Positions 7,831 through 17,559 of a stretch of DNA of 64,000 nt are shown here, in pieces. The notes under the pieces are model-generated. The model saw only the letters and a program-made list of their open reading frames with translations, had not been told where the DNA came from and did no database searches. Source of the DNA: VGSZ01 sp044349155 (GTDB lineage: Bacteria; Myxococcota; UBA727; VGSZ01). The stretch spans positions 9,532-73,531 of the forward strand of contig JBIKRQ010000002.1 in the NCBI GenBank assembly GCA_044349155.1, in the 5' to 3' direction. The position numbers were made by a program, and so were the translations under genes. Every line of letters begins with the position of its first letter. The stretch's first letter is position 1.

Positions 7831-10800
7831 GCATCGGCCTCGGCAGTGGCAAAGCCGTGGGCCTGCAGCCATTCCTTCGCCGTCGACGCCTGCCAGCCGT
7901 AGTTCTCGGCCACCACCTGGCGCATGCCCGCTTCGACGCCCGAGTCGTCGGGTGGGTCGCGCAGCACCGGGTCTTTCACGTCGCGGTTGTGGTGTTTGAG
8001 CAGCTCGTTGCACAGCGCCACTGTCGACGGCTGCAGTGGCAGGCGCAGCAACGCCCACACGCCTTCGGTGAGCAAGCGATCTTCATCGCGCGTGAGTTCG
8101 CGCGGCACACCGGGTGGAGGGAGCGGTGCAGGGAAGCCGGGGATCGGCGCGTGTGCAGCGAAGTACGACGACGGTGGCGGGACCACCGGCACGATCGCTT
8201 CCGCACACGCGCGCACCGCGGCCTCGAGGCCGGCGCGAATGGCCGGCGCATCGTCGTCGCGCGCCTCGGGCACCAACGCGCGGGCCGCATGCTGGCGACC
8301 CTGCACGCTGACATCCGCGAGCAGCGCGAGGCGTTCCTCGTCGCTGGCGTGCTCGACGTCGAGCCAGGTGATGCGTTTGGCCGTCGGTGTCGCGCGTGTT
8401 GGCAGGAGCGAGCGCGCCCAGGCGGCCACTTCGTCGTGGCTGCTGTTGGCCAGGGCCTCGAGCACCGGCGTGGTGGCGAGTTCACGGAACGTGCGCAGCA
8501 CCCGCTGTGTGAGCAAATGCCGCTTCTGCCGGTACTCCTCTTTGTAGGCACTCGCCGTGCACAGGCGCACAAGAGCCGTTTCGACATCGTCAGCCGACTT
8601 TGTTTGCAGGGCGAACAAAGCCACCGTGCGCATCGTGTGCAGCTCCAGATCGCTGTCGGAGATCTTCAAGGCGGACACGCGCTCGGCCCACGCGACACAC
8701 GTGTGTGGGGTCTGCACCGCCGCCGCCAGCGCGATGGCCAACAACGCGTCGCTGCCTTCTTCGTCCGACCTGAACTGCTCCATGTGCGCCAGCAGGCCGG
8801 TGAACACGTCTTCGTTGAACACGGTGGGGTCAAGCAGGGCGATGCCCAACGCGCCCTGCACGCGCGTCTTTCGCATCCAGCGCGTCGACGCCGTCGTGGC
8901 CATTGGCAGGAACTGTGTGGCGAACGCGGTGCGCAGCTCGTGGGGGGCGTTGCGCAACACTGTCCCTGTGCAAACGGCGGCCTGCCCGTTGAGATCGTCG
9001 AAGTGCAGCGACGTGTCGAAGGCGCCTTCGCTGGGCAATGTCGGCAACCACGTGCGCAGAAAGTCGACGAACGACGCCGTCACGGGCTCAGACCACGCCT
9101 GCGTGGCGAACAGTTCGAGCGTCCCCTTCAGGCCGTGGCGCGACTCGTCGTTGGTCAAGCGACGCAAGCGCTCAACAAGGCCCAGGCCCACCGCGTCGGT
9201 CAACGCACCGCGGGCGGCCCACGACGACAGCAGGGTGTAGCCCACAGACGGCGTCGGCTTTGTCTCGCCGCTGCCGTGGTTGACGAGTGCGAGTGCGAGC
9301 GCCTGCAGGGCTGGGTGCGACGACTCGGCCGCCAACACCTCGACCACCTCGTCGCCCTCGTCGCTGTAGATGCGGCCATCGCGGTTGTGCACTGCGCGGA
9401 TGCTGACGTCGATGGCGTGTTGCGCGCGTGGTGGCAAAAGCGGCAACAGCCGCGTCGTCATCGCTTCAAGCACGCCGTGGTTCGCTCGCGCATCGATGAA
9501 TGCCGCAAGGCCATCGTCATCGACAGCGTTGAGTGCTGTGATCGTCTGCAGCCGTTCTGCTTCTGCACGTTCAGCAGCAGCGGCAGCTTCGGTCTCGCGT
9601 TCGGCCTCGCGACGGGGATCGAGGTCGAAGGCGCGAAATTTCGCCAGGCGCTCCGACCAGTTCGTGTGTTTGCCGAGCACTTCACGACCAGCACGCAGCT
9701 CGTCGATCAGGCGCGCGGCATCACGGGCGAGTCGACCACGGTGCACACGCCCCAGCGCGAGGTACTGCTCGAGCTCGGGCTCGTCGAACAGGTAGCCGCG
9801 CCACATGGCGTACAGCGCCGTCGACACGAGGCGCTCCACCGACTTGATGCGGCCAGCGAACAAAGTGGGCGTCATCGGTACGTTCAACTTCGCGAGGAAC
9901 AGCTCTGGCACATCTTCGAGGCCCGAGACCTTGTCGCTGCCGAGCACTTTGAAGATCCAGCGCGAGCGCGCGGCCATGTACGCGGCCGTTGCCGCGTTCG
10001 GCGCGTCTGACGACACAAAGTCGCTGTCGATGTCGTCGATCGAGAAGTGCCACGACGGTGCGACGCGTCCATGCAACGGCGCCAACAGCGCTTTGGCCTG
10101 CTCTTGCGTCAACCACTCCTCGCGAAACGCGTGCACCACCGCCGACAGAAACACGGCGTGATGCAAGCTGTTGGCGACGGGCTCCTGGTCAAAGGCGTGG
10201 TCGTCGTGGCTGTAGCGGGTGACGACGTGGTGGGGGTCGTCGTCGTCGGTGGGGTTGACGTCGATGTGCCAGGTGTCGCCGTCGCCGTAGCTGGCAATGC
10301 ACAGGGCCGCACTGAAGGCCTCAGACAGCGCTGTGCCCAGGTAGTTGAGCTGATCGTTCAACACGCACAGCTCGAACACGTTCTCGTCGTCGTCGAATCG
10401 CCCAAGCAATGATGCATCAAGCCGCAGCTCGGTGAACGACGACCACGTGTTGTAGCCCCGCGTCAGCGTCCAGAACGCGGCGAGCTCGCGCGGTGGCGGC
10501 ACACCCCAATTGGCTTCGACGTCGTCGGGGCCGCCCGACCACAAGCGCGCCACGCGCCGCATCGCTTCGGCCTGCCAGGCATCGGGGCTCGCGGGGGCGT
10601 CACCGCGCGGCGCTTTCCGTTGTTGTTGTTCTTCTTCTTCTTCTTCTTCTTCTTCTTCTTCTTCCTCTTTTTCTTCGTCTTCTTCGTCTTCTTCTTCTTT
10701 TTCTTCTTCGTCGTCGTCGTTCGCCTCGCTCGCCTCGCTCGCCTCGCTCGCCTCGCTCGCTTCGTTCGCGGTGCCGTTGGCGCGCGCAGCAGCGGCCTCG

Positions 10801-10898
10801 GGCTGGGTGATGGCGAGGTACTGCGCGAGCCGTTCGCCGATGAAGCCGTCGGGGCCAGCAGCAAACAACGCAGCGAGAGCAGAGGTGTCGATGGTCAT
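7827..10898 (-). CDS. Large protein with acidic low-complexity tract, SUKH-like region and HEAT-like repeats
   Basis: 1023 residues, cytoplasmic. After about 50 residues comes a block of ASE repeats and a Glu/Asp-rich tract (about residues 47-90). The region around 115-215 has features reminiscent of SMI1/KNR4 (SUKH) domains: PPPRELAAFWTLTRGYN, then GDTWHIDVNP and HHVVTRYSHDDHAF, which resemble the nucleating 'P..L..f...nG' and 'GD.y.iD..' elements. SUKH proteins are often immunity proteins or protein-binding scaffolds, but this match is by eye only. The C-terminal 550 residues are helical repeats (LLPLLPPRAQHAIDVSIRAV, LALALVNHGSG and similar) of HEAT type. Its start is 145 bp from the divergent gene at 11044. 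It is coupled by ATGA to the smaller related gene downstream. Confidence 0.75.
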   Translation of the reverse strand: MTIDTSALAALFAAGPDGFIGERLAQYLAITQPEAAAARANGTANEASEASEASEASEANDDDEEEKEEEDEEDEEKEEEEEEEEEEEEEQQQRKAPRGDAPASPDAWQAEAMRRVARLWSGGPDDVEANWGVPPPRELAAFWTLTRGYNTWSSFTELRLDASLLGRFDDDENVFELCVLNDQLNYLGTALSEAFSAALCIASYGDGDTWHIDVNPTDDDDPHHVVTRYSHDDHAFDQEPVANSLHHAVFLSAVVHAFREEWLTQEQAKALLAPLHGRVAPSWHFSIDDIDSDFVSSDAPNAATAAYMAARSRWIFKVLGSDKVSGLEDVPELFLAKLNVPMTPTLFAGRIKSVERLVSTALYAMWRGYLFDEPELEQYLALGRVHRGRLARDAARLIDELRAGREVLGKHTNWSERLAKFRAFDLDPRREAERETEAAAAAERAEAERLQTITALNAVDDDGLAAFIDARANHGVLEAMTTRLLPLLPPRAQHAIDVSIRAVHNRDGRIYSDEGDEVVEVLAAESSHPALQALALALVNHGSGETKPTPSVGYTLLSSWAARGALTDAVGLGLVERLRRLTNDESRHGLKGTLELFATQAWSEPVTASFVDFLRTWLPTLPSEGAFDTSLHFDDLNGQAAVCTGTVLRNAPHELRTAFATQFLPMATTASTRWMRKTRVQGALGIALLDPTVFNEDVFTGLLAHMEQFRSDEEGSDALLAIALAAAVQTPHTCVAWAERVSALKISDSDLELHTMRTVALFALQTKSADDVETALVRLCTASAYKEEYRQKRHLLTQRVLRTFRELATTPVLEALANSSHDEVAAWARSLLPTRATPTAKRITWLDVEHASDEERLALLADVSVQGRQHAARALVPEARDDDAPAIRAGLEAAVRACAEAIVPVVPPPSSYFAAHAPIPGFPAPLPPPGVPRELTRDEDRLLTEGVWALLRLPLQPSTVALCNELLKHHNRDVKDPVLRDPPDDSGVEAGMRQVVAENYGWQASTAKEWLQAHGFATAEADA
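10620..10774 (-). repeat. GAA-type microsatellite and 9-bp tandem repeat inside the acidic-tract gene
   Basis: The minus strand carries four near-perfect copies of a 9-bp unit encoding Ala-Ser-Glu (10729-10765), then a GAA/GAG/GAC trinucleotide run down to about 10620 encoding Glu with a few Asp and Lys. Unit length is a multiple of three, so changes in copy number would alter the tract length without breaking the frame. Confidence 0.85.
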
Positions 10899-11043
10899 GG
10901 GGCGACCGGTAGCAGCGCCAACGCGCCATCGAACGTGCGCACATCACGCGGGGCAGGCCCAATCCGTTGCGCTCGTGACCGTGGCGTCTCGACGTTGATC
11001 GGCCGACCTGAGGCCCGGGGGCGACCTGTGGCAACCTCGCGGC

Positions 11044-12942
11044 ATGACCCGTTCGCTGCTGCTCCTCGCGCCCTCGCTGTTGCTTGCCTCTTCCTCGTTT
11101 GCCGCGCCCGGCAGTACCGCCGGTGTGCCGGTGGCGCCGCATCCAACGTTGGAAGCCGTGGCGATCGAGTGGCCCGTTGAGGGCGACGACGACCTCGATG
11201 GTGTGGTCTCGGTGCAGTACCGCGTCGGGGGCGGTGCACTGCAGACGGCGTTGCCCCTGCGCAACGTGCCCGCCGATGCGCGCGCTGGGCATGCGTGGGC
11301 CCACCGCCACGTCGGCAGCATCTTTGGCCTGCCCGCCGACAGCGACGTCGAAGTGGTGCTGGCCTTGCGCGACCCCGACGGTGGCAACGCCGACGCCACA
11401 CTCTCGACGCACACGCGCGCGCTGCCCGCAGATGCCGTCGACGCCGTGCTGGTCGACGTGACGCCTGAGACGTTTGCGGCGGCTCTCGACGCGGCTGTGC
11501 CCGGCACGGTGTTGCTGTTGGCGTCGGGGACCTACGACGGGTTCGTTGTTGCTGCCGATGGCGAGCTCGATCGCCCGATCGTGGTGCGCGGCCGTTCGCG
11601 CAACGACGTGGTGATCGACGGCGACGTTCGTCTCGACGGGCGCGCGTTTGTGCACATCGAGGCGCTGAGTATTCGCGGCAAGGTGAAGATGAACGACAGC
11701 CACCACCTCGCGGTGATGCGCTGTGCGATCACCACCCCCGAAAACGGCATCATCGCCTACGGCTCGGGCACCGTGGATGGCTACTTCGCCGACAACGTGA
11801 TCAGCGGACCGACGACGACGTGGGCCGACAATGTGCTCGGCGTTGATGGCGACAACATTGGGGAAGGGATCCAACTCACGGGGGCAGGCAACGTGATTGC
11901 GCACAACACGGTGCATGGGTTTCGCGACTGCATCTCGCTGATGGAAGGCAACGAAGCCGTCGACCAGCAGGCCATCGACATCGTCGACAACGACCTGTCG
12001 CTGTGCGCTGACGACGGCATCGAAGCCGACTTTGCGGCCGGCAATGTTCGCGTGTTGCGCAACCGCATTACCAACAGCTTCATCGCGTTGAGCTCGCAGC
12101 CTGGTCTTGGCGGGCCGACGTACTTTGCGCGCAACGTGGTGTTCAACACCATTCTCAGCCCGTTCAAGTTGCAGCGCAGCAGCGTTGGTGACGTCGTCGT
12201 GCACAACACGGTCGTCAAGGGTGGCGATGCCTTTGGCATCTACACGAACGAGACGTTCTCGCGCGCGCTGTTTCGCAACAACCTGTTTCTCGGCGGCGAG
12301 GGCGGCGGCACCTTCAACGGCCTCAGCAATGGCGACGGCGACGTGATCGATGCGCGCACGGCCGACGACACCTGCGACTTCGCCCACGAAGGCTACGGCT
12401 CGCTTGGCACCGGGCGTTTCAGTGGCCACCTCGGCGCACTGGCCTTCACCGATCTGGCCACGCTGCAAAAGCGGGTGCCGGGTGCTGTGGTGGTGGATGC
12501 CGCGGTGTTTGCCGTCGAGCCAGCGTCGCTGGCGTCGGGGCCGTTCCCCTTGCGTGAGCCAGCCGACCTGCGTTTGACGACGGGGGCCGCGGTCGATGCC
12601 GGCGAAGTACTGGCCACCATCAACGACGATCACGCCGGTGCCGCACCAGACCTTGGTGCCTACGAACTGGGCGCATCGTTGCCCCACTACGGCGCACGCG
12701 TCGACGACAGCGGCGAGCCCGTGGGCGAAGGCGAAGGGGAAGGGGAAGGCGAAGGCGAACCAGCAGAAGGCGAAGGAGAGGGCGAACCAGCAGAAGGCGA
12801 AGGCGAAGGCGAAGGAGAAGGTGCAGAAGGCGAAGGCGAAGGCGAAGCAAGCGCCGATGGCTGCGCGTGCTCGTCGTCGACGATCACGCCGCTGTCGTTG
12901 TGTGCGCTGGTGCTGTTGCGTCGTCGACGTGGTCAGCGCTGA
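11044..12942 (+). CDS. Secreted right-handed beta-helix protein with MYXO-CTERM-like anchor
   Basis: 632 residues. A Sec signal (MTRSLLLLAPSLLLASSSFA, cleavage after SFA) leads to a beta-sandwich-like part (about 25-130), then a parallel beta-helix region (about 145-480). The helix has repeated N-V-I / H-N-T rungs such as GNVIAHNTVHGFRD, LRNRITNSFIAL and FARNVVFNTIL, typical of pectate-lyase-like surface proteins, but I see no sugar-lyase catalytic set. Residues about 560-602 are Glu-Gly/Pro-Ala repeats. The protein ends DGCACSSS, a short hydrophobic stretch and RRRRGQR, the layout of MYXO-CTERM sorting tails that are processed for surface anchoring. Its last 10 bp overlap the end of the convergent lipoprotein gene. 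Confidence 0.85.
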   Translation: MTRSLLLLAPSLLLASSSFAAPGSTAGVPVAPHPTLEAVAIEWPVEGDDDLDGVVSVQYRVGGGALQTALPLRNVPADARAGHAWAHRHVGSIFGLPADSDVEVVLALRDPDGGNADATLSTHTRALPADAVDAVLVDVTPETFAAALDAAVPGTVLLLASGTYDGFVVAADGELDRPIVVRGRSRNDVVIDGDVRLDGRAFVHIEALSIRGKVKMNDSHHLAVMRCAITTPENGIIAYGSGTVDGYFADNVISGPTTTWADNVLGVDGDNIGEGIQLTGAGNVIAHNTVHGFRDCISLMEGNEAVDQQAIDIVDNDLSLCADDGIEADFAAGNVRVLRNRITNSFIALSSQPGLGGPTYFARNVVFNTILSPFKLQRSSVGDVVVHNTVVKGGDAFGIYTNETFSRALFRNNLFLGGEGGGTFNGLSNGDGDVIDARTADDTCDFAHEGYGSLGTGRFSGHLGALAFTDLATLQKRVPGAVVVDAAVFAVEPASLASGPFPLREPADLRLTTGAAVDAGEVLATINDDHAGAAPDLGAYELGASLPHYGARVDDSGEPVGEGEGEGEGEGEPAEGEGEGEPAEGEGEGEGEGAEGEGEGEASADGCACSSSTITPLSLCALVLLRRRRGQR

Positions 12943-15900
12943 TAGACGACCACGGGTTCGAGCACCTCGGTGCGCAGCGATGGCATGCCAAACCCCGTGG
13001 CGGGAGCGGCGTCGACGTGCGCCGCCACCACGAGCTGCTGACGTTGCGTGGCGTACTGCAGTGATTCGACCGTGTCCGTCGACGTGCCGCGCACGCACGC
13101 AGCCCCCAAAGACGCAGCAAGCTCGGGTTCGTTGCGCGTGGTCAGGCGCACAAATCGCGTGCCCGTCCACACCGAGAGGGCGACGTCGGCGGTACCGCCT
13201 GCCGCGTCGAGGGCCTCGCCACACCACACCAGGTCGACGCTGGCGGGCGTTGTCGTCGTGCCCGCGCCGAAGGCCTGCAGGTCGACGGTGAACAGCGTGG
13301 CAGGCGACGTGGTCGACGACGTGTGCAAGCGCCACGCATCTTCGAGGGTTTGGTTGTGCGAGGTGCCACCCACGATCGTGAGCGCGCCGTTGTGGGTGGT
13401 TTGGGCCAACAGCCGACTGCCGGGGCGGCCCGTGCCGAGCACGTCGACGGGGATGAACTCCTGCCACGAGGTGCCATCGAAAGCCTGGATGTCGGAGCAG
13501 TTGACGTCGCTCTCGCCGTTGCAGCGGAACACGTCGTTGCCGGTGGGCTGGGCAACGTCGAGGTTGCCGCCAACAAGCCAGGCCACGTCGCGTTCGCGAT
13601 CGCCTGTGATGACGCCGCCACGACGACCATCGGGCGAGGTGGTGGGCACGATCGATGTGAGCGATGCGCCCCGCGCGACGGCGGTGGTGTCGGTGGGGCG
13701 CAGTGCGTTTGCGCCGCTGAACGCGACCGCGAACGACGACGCTGCACCAACTGCTGGATGCCCAGCACCAAGCGACAGCGTGCCGCAGTCAACACCGCAC
13801 GCGACGTCGACAACGCCGTCACGGTTGACCGAGAGCAACAGGTCGAGGGGATTTGGGTGCTCGTCGACAAAGCCCGAGCCGACGAGGACGATGGCGCGCG
13901 ACGTGTCGCTCGGGTCGACGTAGGCGCCCATCACGCGTGCGAGCCGACCGTCGTTGTCGATGGGGATCGTGGTTGGCGTGTGCGCATTCCAGCTGACGCC
14001 ATCGTAGTGATGGCTGGCCACCTGAACCGCGAGCCGACCGTCGACGACCGCGGTGCGCTGTTGCACCAACAGCGGCCCACCCACATCGGTCGCAAACGCG
14101 TAGCCCGCAGGGCCGTTGCTGTCGGCGTCGACAACGTCGTCAACGAGGCGCTCGGCGTTGCTGAGCGGGTCGGTGCACACCTGTGCCGCCGTGACAGGCG
14201 AGATGGCGCACTCCGAGCACCCGGCAGCGACGAGGACGTCGTCGGTGGTCGCGCCGGCCACGGAGAACGCGGCCCCACCACAGCGCGGCGTCATGCTCAT
14301 GGGCGCGTAGGGCAGCAGTGCGTCGTCGACGAGCTTGAGCACCGCCCCGCTGCTGCCACCGTTGGTGATGGTGCCGACGAAGACGCCAACACCACGCACC
14401 GCGAGCCAGGCCGGCTGCTGCACCGATTCGAAGCGGAAGGTGAAGTCGGGAACGGCGACCAGGCGCTCGCTGACGAATTGCTCGTCGACATAGCGGCGAA
14501 AGCACTTGGCGCCGCCGCATTGTCCGAGCAGTTGCACGTCACCGTTGTCGTCGACAAACGCGCCCGCGTTGAAGGTCGCGTTGTTGCAGCCAGCGCCGCT
14601 GCACTCGCCCGTCCATGTGCCCGTGTCAGGCTGAAACACCGAGACCGTTGGCTGCCCGGGCGCTACCGCGATGGGCTCGAGCGATGAACCGCCAAAGGCC
14701 AACACCCGGCGGTCGCCGTCGACGACGAGGGCAGGGCGCAGCGGGAGCGGTGCCGTGCCGCAGTCGGCCCCGCGACACAGCAACTGCATGCGGGTGCCGT
14801 CGTACCGCCAGGTCTCGGCCGGGAGCGGTTCGAGGCAGCCGGCAATGCCGATCTGCGCGAAGGCGCCGCAGCCGTTGACGATGAGCAGCCCCTGACCCGG
14901 CGCCCACACCATCGAGTGGCCCGCGCGCGGTGCGGGCATCTGGTCGGCCGGCACGTCGACGAGCCGCTGCTCCCACGCGGTGCCGTTCCACTCATACAGC
15001 TCGTTGGTGGTGGTGCCGTCGAGGCGCGTGCCGCCGAAGTAGACGACGACGCCGCGGTCTTCGTCGGTGACCAGCGTGCCTTCGCGGTGCGTGGGCAGCG
15101 GCGGTGCGCCGGTGGCGATGAGGTCGTGGCCTACGAGCTTGAAGGTCTGGCCGCGCGCGACGACGAGCACGAGGTGTTCCTGCGGCTCAAAGGCGAGCAA
15201 CGGAAAATCCGAGAACGTGTCGAACGTCGACGAGGTCAAGGGCTCCCACCAGGTGGCTGCGGATACGGCGGCCGCCCCTTCACGCAGGGCGCGGGTGTGG
15301 TCGACGTCGCCACGCTGCTTCAGGCGCGGCAGAAAGACCTGTCGGCTGGCCACACGGTGCGGCGACGACGTGGCGCTCACCGAGGCATGCACTCGCGTTG
15401 TTGCAGCCAGCGCGACCGCGCTCAGATTGCCCGCACGATCGACGGCCACAGCGCCCACATCGGCGATGTCGACGGGAAACGAAAACGAGAACGCGCCGTC
15501 GACGGGAGCCACGCGGTTCACCGACGGTGGGGGAGCCGTGATGGCACCGGGGTCAACGGTGGTGCCGGCCAAGACACCGAGCACCAACACCGCATCGTCG
15601 ACGGTGCCTGTTGCACTGGTGGCGTCTTCGGCCAGCGCACTGCCCCACGGCGCGCGCACGAGTTCCGTGAGCTGTGGCGGTGCTGGCGGTGTGTGGTCCA
15701 CCTCGACGGGCACATCGACCACGATGGTGCTGGTGTTGCCGACAGCGTCGGTGGTGTCGAGGTGCACGACGTAGGTGCCATCGTCGAGCGTCGCGATAAG
15801 CGCAGGTGGCAACGTGGTGCTCAGGCGTCGTGCATCGTCGACAGCGATGACGAGGCTCAGGTCGACGGCGATGGCCTCGTCGTCGTTTTCGGTAAACAGC

Positions 15901-16541
15901 GCGGCGGTGGCGGCGGTGGCGGGCTCGGTGAGCAGCACGTCGACAACAGCAGTGGAGTCGGCGCGAGCCGCAGTTGGTGCTGCGGGGTACAGCACGTTGG
16001 TGGTGGGCTCCGCAGCAATCTCGACGTCGGCGTCGAGCAGCTGTGGTCCGTCGACGTCGAACACGAGTGCTGTGTTCACGCTTTCCGTGGTGGTGTTGCC
16101 CGCGATGTCGACGAGCTCCACCTCCAACGAAACGGCCCCGCTCACGTCGAATGCGTCGGCAGCGACGGTCACCGAGACGCTGCCGTCGTCGTTGGCGACT
16201 TCTACGAGGTCGATGGCTTCGTTGTCGCCATCACGCGTGCGCAGGCGGCGCAGCACGGGCAGCTGTGCGAGGGGCTCGGTGGCGGTGATGGTCACGACGG
16301 AGGCCACGCTCGACGACGACACCGTTGGCGTGGCGGTGGCCGTGAGCACCTGCGGTGGTGTGGTGTCGAAGGCGGCGCCGACGGGAGCACAGCGGCCCAC
16401 CTCGGTGGCGCAGACCAGGTCGGCGGGGCAGTCGTCGTCGCTGGTGCAGTCGAGTTGGACGTTGGGGCCGTAGGTGATGCTCGGAAAGCACCCGCTTGCA
16501 CACAGCAGCACCACACCCGCGACCCGCACATACACACGCAT
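12933..16541 (-). CDS. Very large lipoprotein with Ig-like and Kelch-like regions
   Basis: 1202 residues from ATG 16541, which opens a lipoprotein signal (MRVYVRVAGVVLLCASGC); upstream in-frame codons run into the divergent gene and are not used. A short Cys-rich part follows (CTSDDDCPADLVCATEVGRC), like those on many myxobacterial lipoproteins. Residues about 60-380 contain three or four Ig-like units beginning DTTPPQV, DVDGPQL and DHTPPAPP. From about 430 on, repeated strands such as GVVVYFGGTRLDGTTTNELY and GLLIVNGCG suggest Kelch/galactose-oxidase-type propeller blades. No copper or catalytic ligands are evident, so a binding or scaffold role on the outer surface is more likely than an enzyme. 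The ATG is 61 bp from the divergent gene at 16603. Confidence 0.8.
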   Translation of the reverse strand: MRVYVRVAGVVLLCASGCFPSITYGPNVQLDCTSDDDCPADLVCATEVGRCAPVGAAFDTTPPQVLTATATPTVSSSSVASVVTITATEPLAQLPVLRRLRTRDGDNEAIDLVEVANDDGSVSVTVAADAFDVSGAVSLEVELVDIAGNTTTESVNTALVFDVDGPQLLDADVEIAAEPTTNVLYPAAPTAARADSTAVVDVLLTEPATAATAALFTENDDEAIAVDLSLVIAVDDARRLSTTLPPALIATLDDGTYVVHLDTTDAVGNTSTIVVDVPVEVDHTPPAPPQLTELVRAPWGSALAEDATSATGTVDDAVLVLGVLAGTTVDPGAITAPPPSVNRVAPVDGAFSFSFPVDIADVGAVAVDRAGNLSAVALAATTRVHASVSATSSPHRVASRQVFLPRLKQRGDVDHTRALREGAAAVSAATWWEPLTSSTFDTFSDFPLLAFEPQEHLVLVVARGQTFKLVGHDLIATGAPPLPTHREGTLVTDEDRGVVVYFGGTRLDGTTTNELYEWNGTAWEQRLVDVPADQMPAPRAGHSMVWAPGQGLLIVNGCGAFAQIGIAGCLEPLPAETWRYDGTRMQLLCRGADCGTAPLPLRPALVVDGDRRVLAFGGSSLEPIAVAPGQPTVSVFQPDTGTWTGECSGAGCNNATFNAGAFVDDNGDVQLLGQCGGAKCFRRYVDEQFVSERLVAVPDFTFRFESVQQPAWLAVRGVGVFVGTITNGGSSGAVLKLVDDALLPYAPMSMTPRCGGAAFSVAGATTDDVLVAAGCSECAISPVTAAQVCTDPLSNAERLVDDVVDADSNGPAGYAFATDVGGPLLVQQRTAVVDGRLAVQVASHHYDGVSWNAHTPTTIPIDNDGRLARVMGAYVDPSDTSRAIVLVGSGFVDEHPNPLDLLLSVNRDGVVDVACGVDCGTLSLGAGHPAVGAASSFAVAFSGANALRPTDTTAVARGASLTSIVPTTSPDGRRGGVITGDRERDVAWLVGGNLDVAQPTGNDVFRCNGESDVNCSDIQAFDGTSWQEFIPVDVLGTGRPGSRLLAQTTHNGALTIVGGTSHNQTLEDAWRLHTSSTTSPATLFTVDLQAFGAGTTTTPASVDLVWCGEALDAAGGTADVALSVWTGTRFVRLTTRNEPELAASLGAACVRGTSTDTVESLQYATQRQQLVVAAHVDAAPATGFGMPSLRTEVLEPVVVYQR

Positions 16542-16602
16542 ACGCACCACGCTGTCACACGTTGTGGCGCGACGGCAGCCATCGCTGGCATGGTGGCGGC
16601 CT

Positions 16603-17559
16603 ATGTTGATCTGGCCGTCGTTGTTGCTGTCGCTCGCCTCCGCCACCGGCGCCTCTGCGGCGAAGCGTCCAGCTCGCCCGCCCGTGGCGACGCCGGCGGT
16701 CGCACCAGAACCGACACCACCGCCGACGCCACCACCTCCACCTCCACCTCCCACACCCGCACCGGTTGCTGCACCCGCGGCCTCGAAGCTGTTGCGCGTG
16801 GCGGTGACTGACTTCGAAGTGGTGGACGACGTGGTGGCCCAACGCACCGCGCGCATTGTCGCCGACGACCTCGTGGCCGAGCTGCGCAAGCTGCAGGGCG
16901 TGTCGGTGATCGGCATGGACGAAGTGCGCACCATGCTCGCCGTTGAAGCCACGCGCGAAGTGTTGGCGTGTAGCGATGAACGCAGCTGCCTCAGCGAACT
17001 CACCGAAGCCCTGGGCGCCGAGGTCGTCGTCAGCGGCACCATCAGCATGCTCAACAACGAGCGCGTGCTCATCATCCGTCGCATCCATCAGGCCGAGGCC
17101 CGCGTTGTTGCCACCTTCGACGAGCGGCTCGTGCCCGCGGGTGGCGAAGAGTTGTTGGCGGCCCTTGGCCCCGCCGTGACGATGTTGTTTCCCGAGCGTG
17201 CGCTGTTGCCGGGGCAGGTGCGCGGCGTGTCGGCAGCGCAGGCGCGCCTGCTCAATCCGCCGCCGTTGCCGGTGTGGTCGACGGCGACGGTGGCCAGTGT
17301 GGCTGCGTTGTCGGTCGCGGTGGGGGGCACGTTGGGCGTGTTGGCCAGCAACGAAGCGTTGGCCTTGCAGGCGGTCGTTGATGGCAGCGCGAAGACACCC
17401 GTGTCGGGGGCCAGCGTCGTCGAGCAGGAGCAGCGGCTGCAGGGCTACGCGCTCGCGGCCAACGTCGGCCTTGGCACCGGTGCGGCGTTGGCCATTGGTG
17501 CAGGCGTGATGGCGCTGTTCACCGACTGGCGCGGTGCTGCGTCGACGTCGTCAGAGTAG
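16603..17559 (+). CDS. Secreted protein with TolB/FlgO-like N-terminal domain
   Basis: 318 residues from ATG 16603, selected because it starts the signal peptide MLIWPSLLLSLASATGASA; the earlier in-frame Met at 16474 lies inside the divergent gene. A Pro-rich linker (about 25-55) precedes a domain LLRVAVTDFEVVDDVVAQR..RIVADDLVAELRKLQGVSVIGMDEVRTML. This is the alpha/beta pattern of TolB-N/FlgO/CsgG-type periplasmic proteins, in which a Cys pair (ACSDERSCLSEL) fits between helix and strand. The C-terminus has two hydrophobic segments (TATVASVAALSVAVGGTLGV and NVGLGTGAALAIGAGVMALF). Such proteins are common in Myxococcota near surface-structure genes. Its end overlaps the TRAP permease gene by 9 bp, convergent. 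Confidence 0.75.
   Translation: MLIWPSLLLSLASATGASAAKRPARPPVATPAVAPEPTPPPTPPPPPPPPTPAPVAAPAASKLLRVAVTDFEVVDDVVAQRTARIVADDLVAELRKLQGVSVIGMDEVRTMLAVEATREVLACSDERSCLSELTEALGAEVVVSGTISMLNNERVLIIRRIHQAEARVVATFDERLVPAGGEELLAALGPAVTMLFPERALLPGQVRGVSAAQARLLNPPPLPVWSTATVASVAALSVAVGGTLGVLASNEALALQAVVDGSAKTPVSGASVVEQEQRLQGYALAANVGLGTGAALAIGAGVMALFTDWRGAASTSSE

Noticed and set aside
10600..13467. Minus-strand open frame of about 950 codons across the beta-helix gene
   Set aside because: It runs through the Glu microsatellite and the beta-helix gene in a shadow frame; amino-acid makeup is Arg-rich and no motif is seen.
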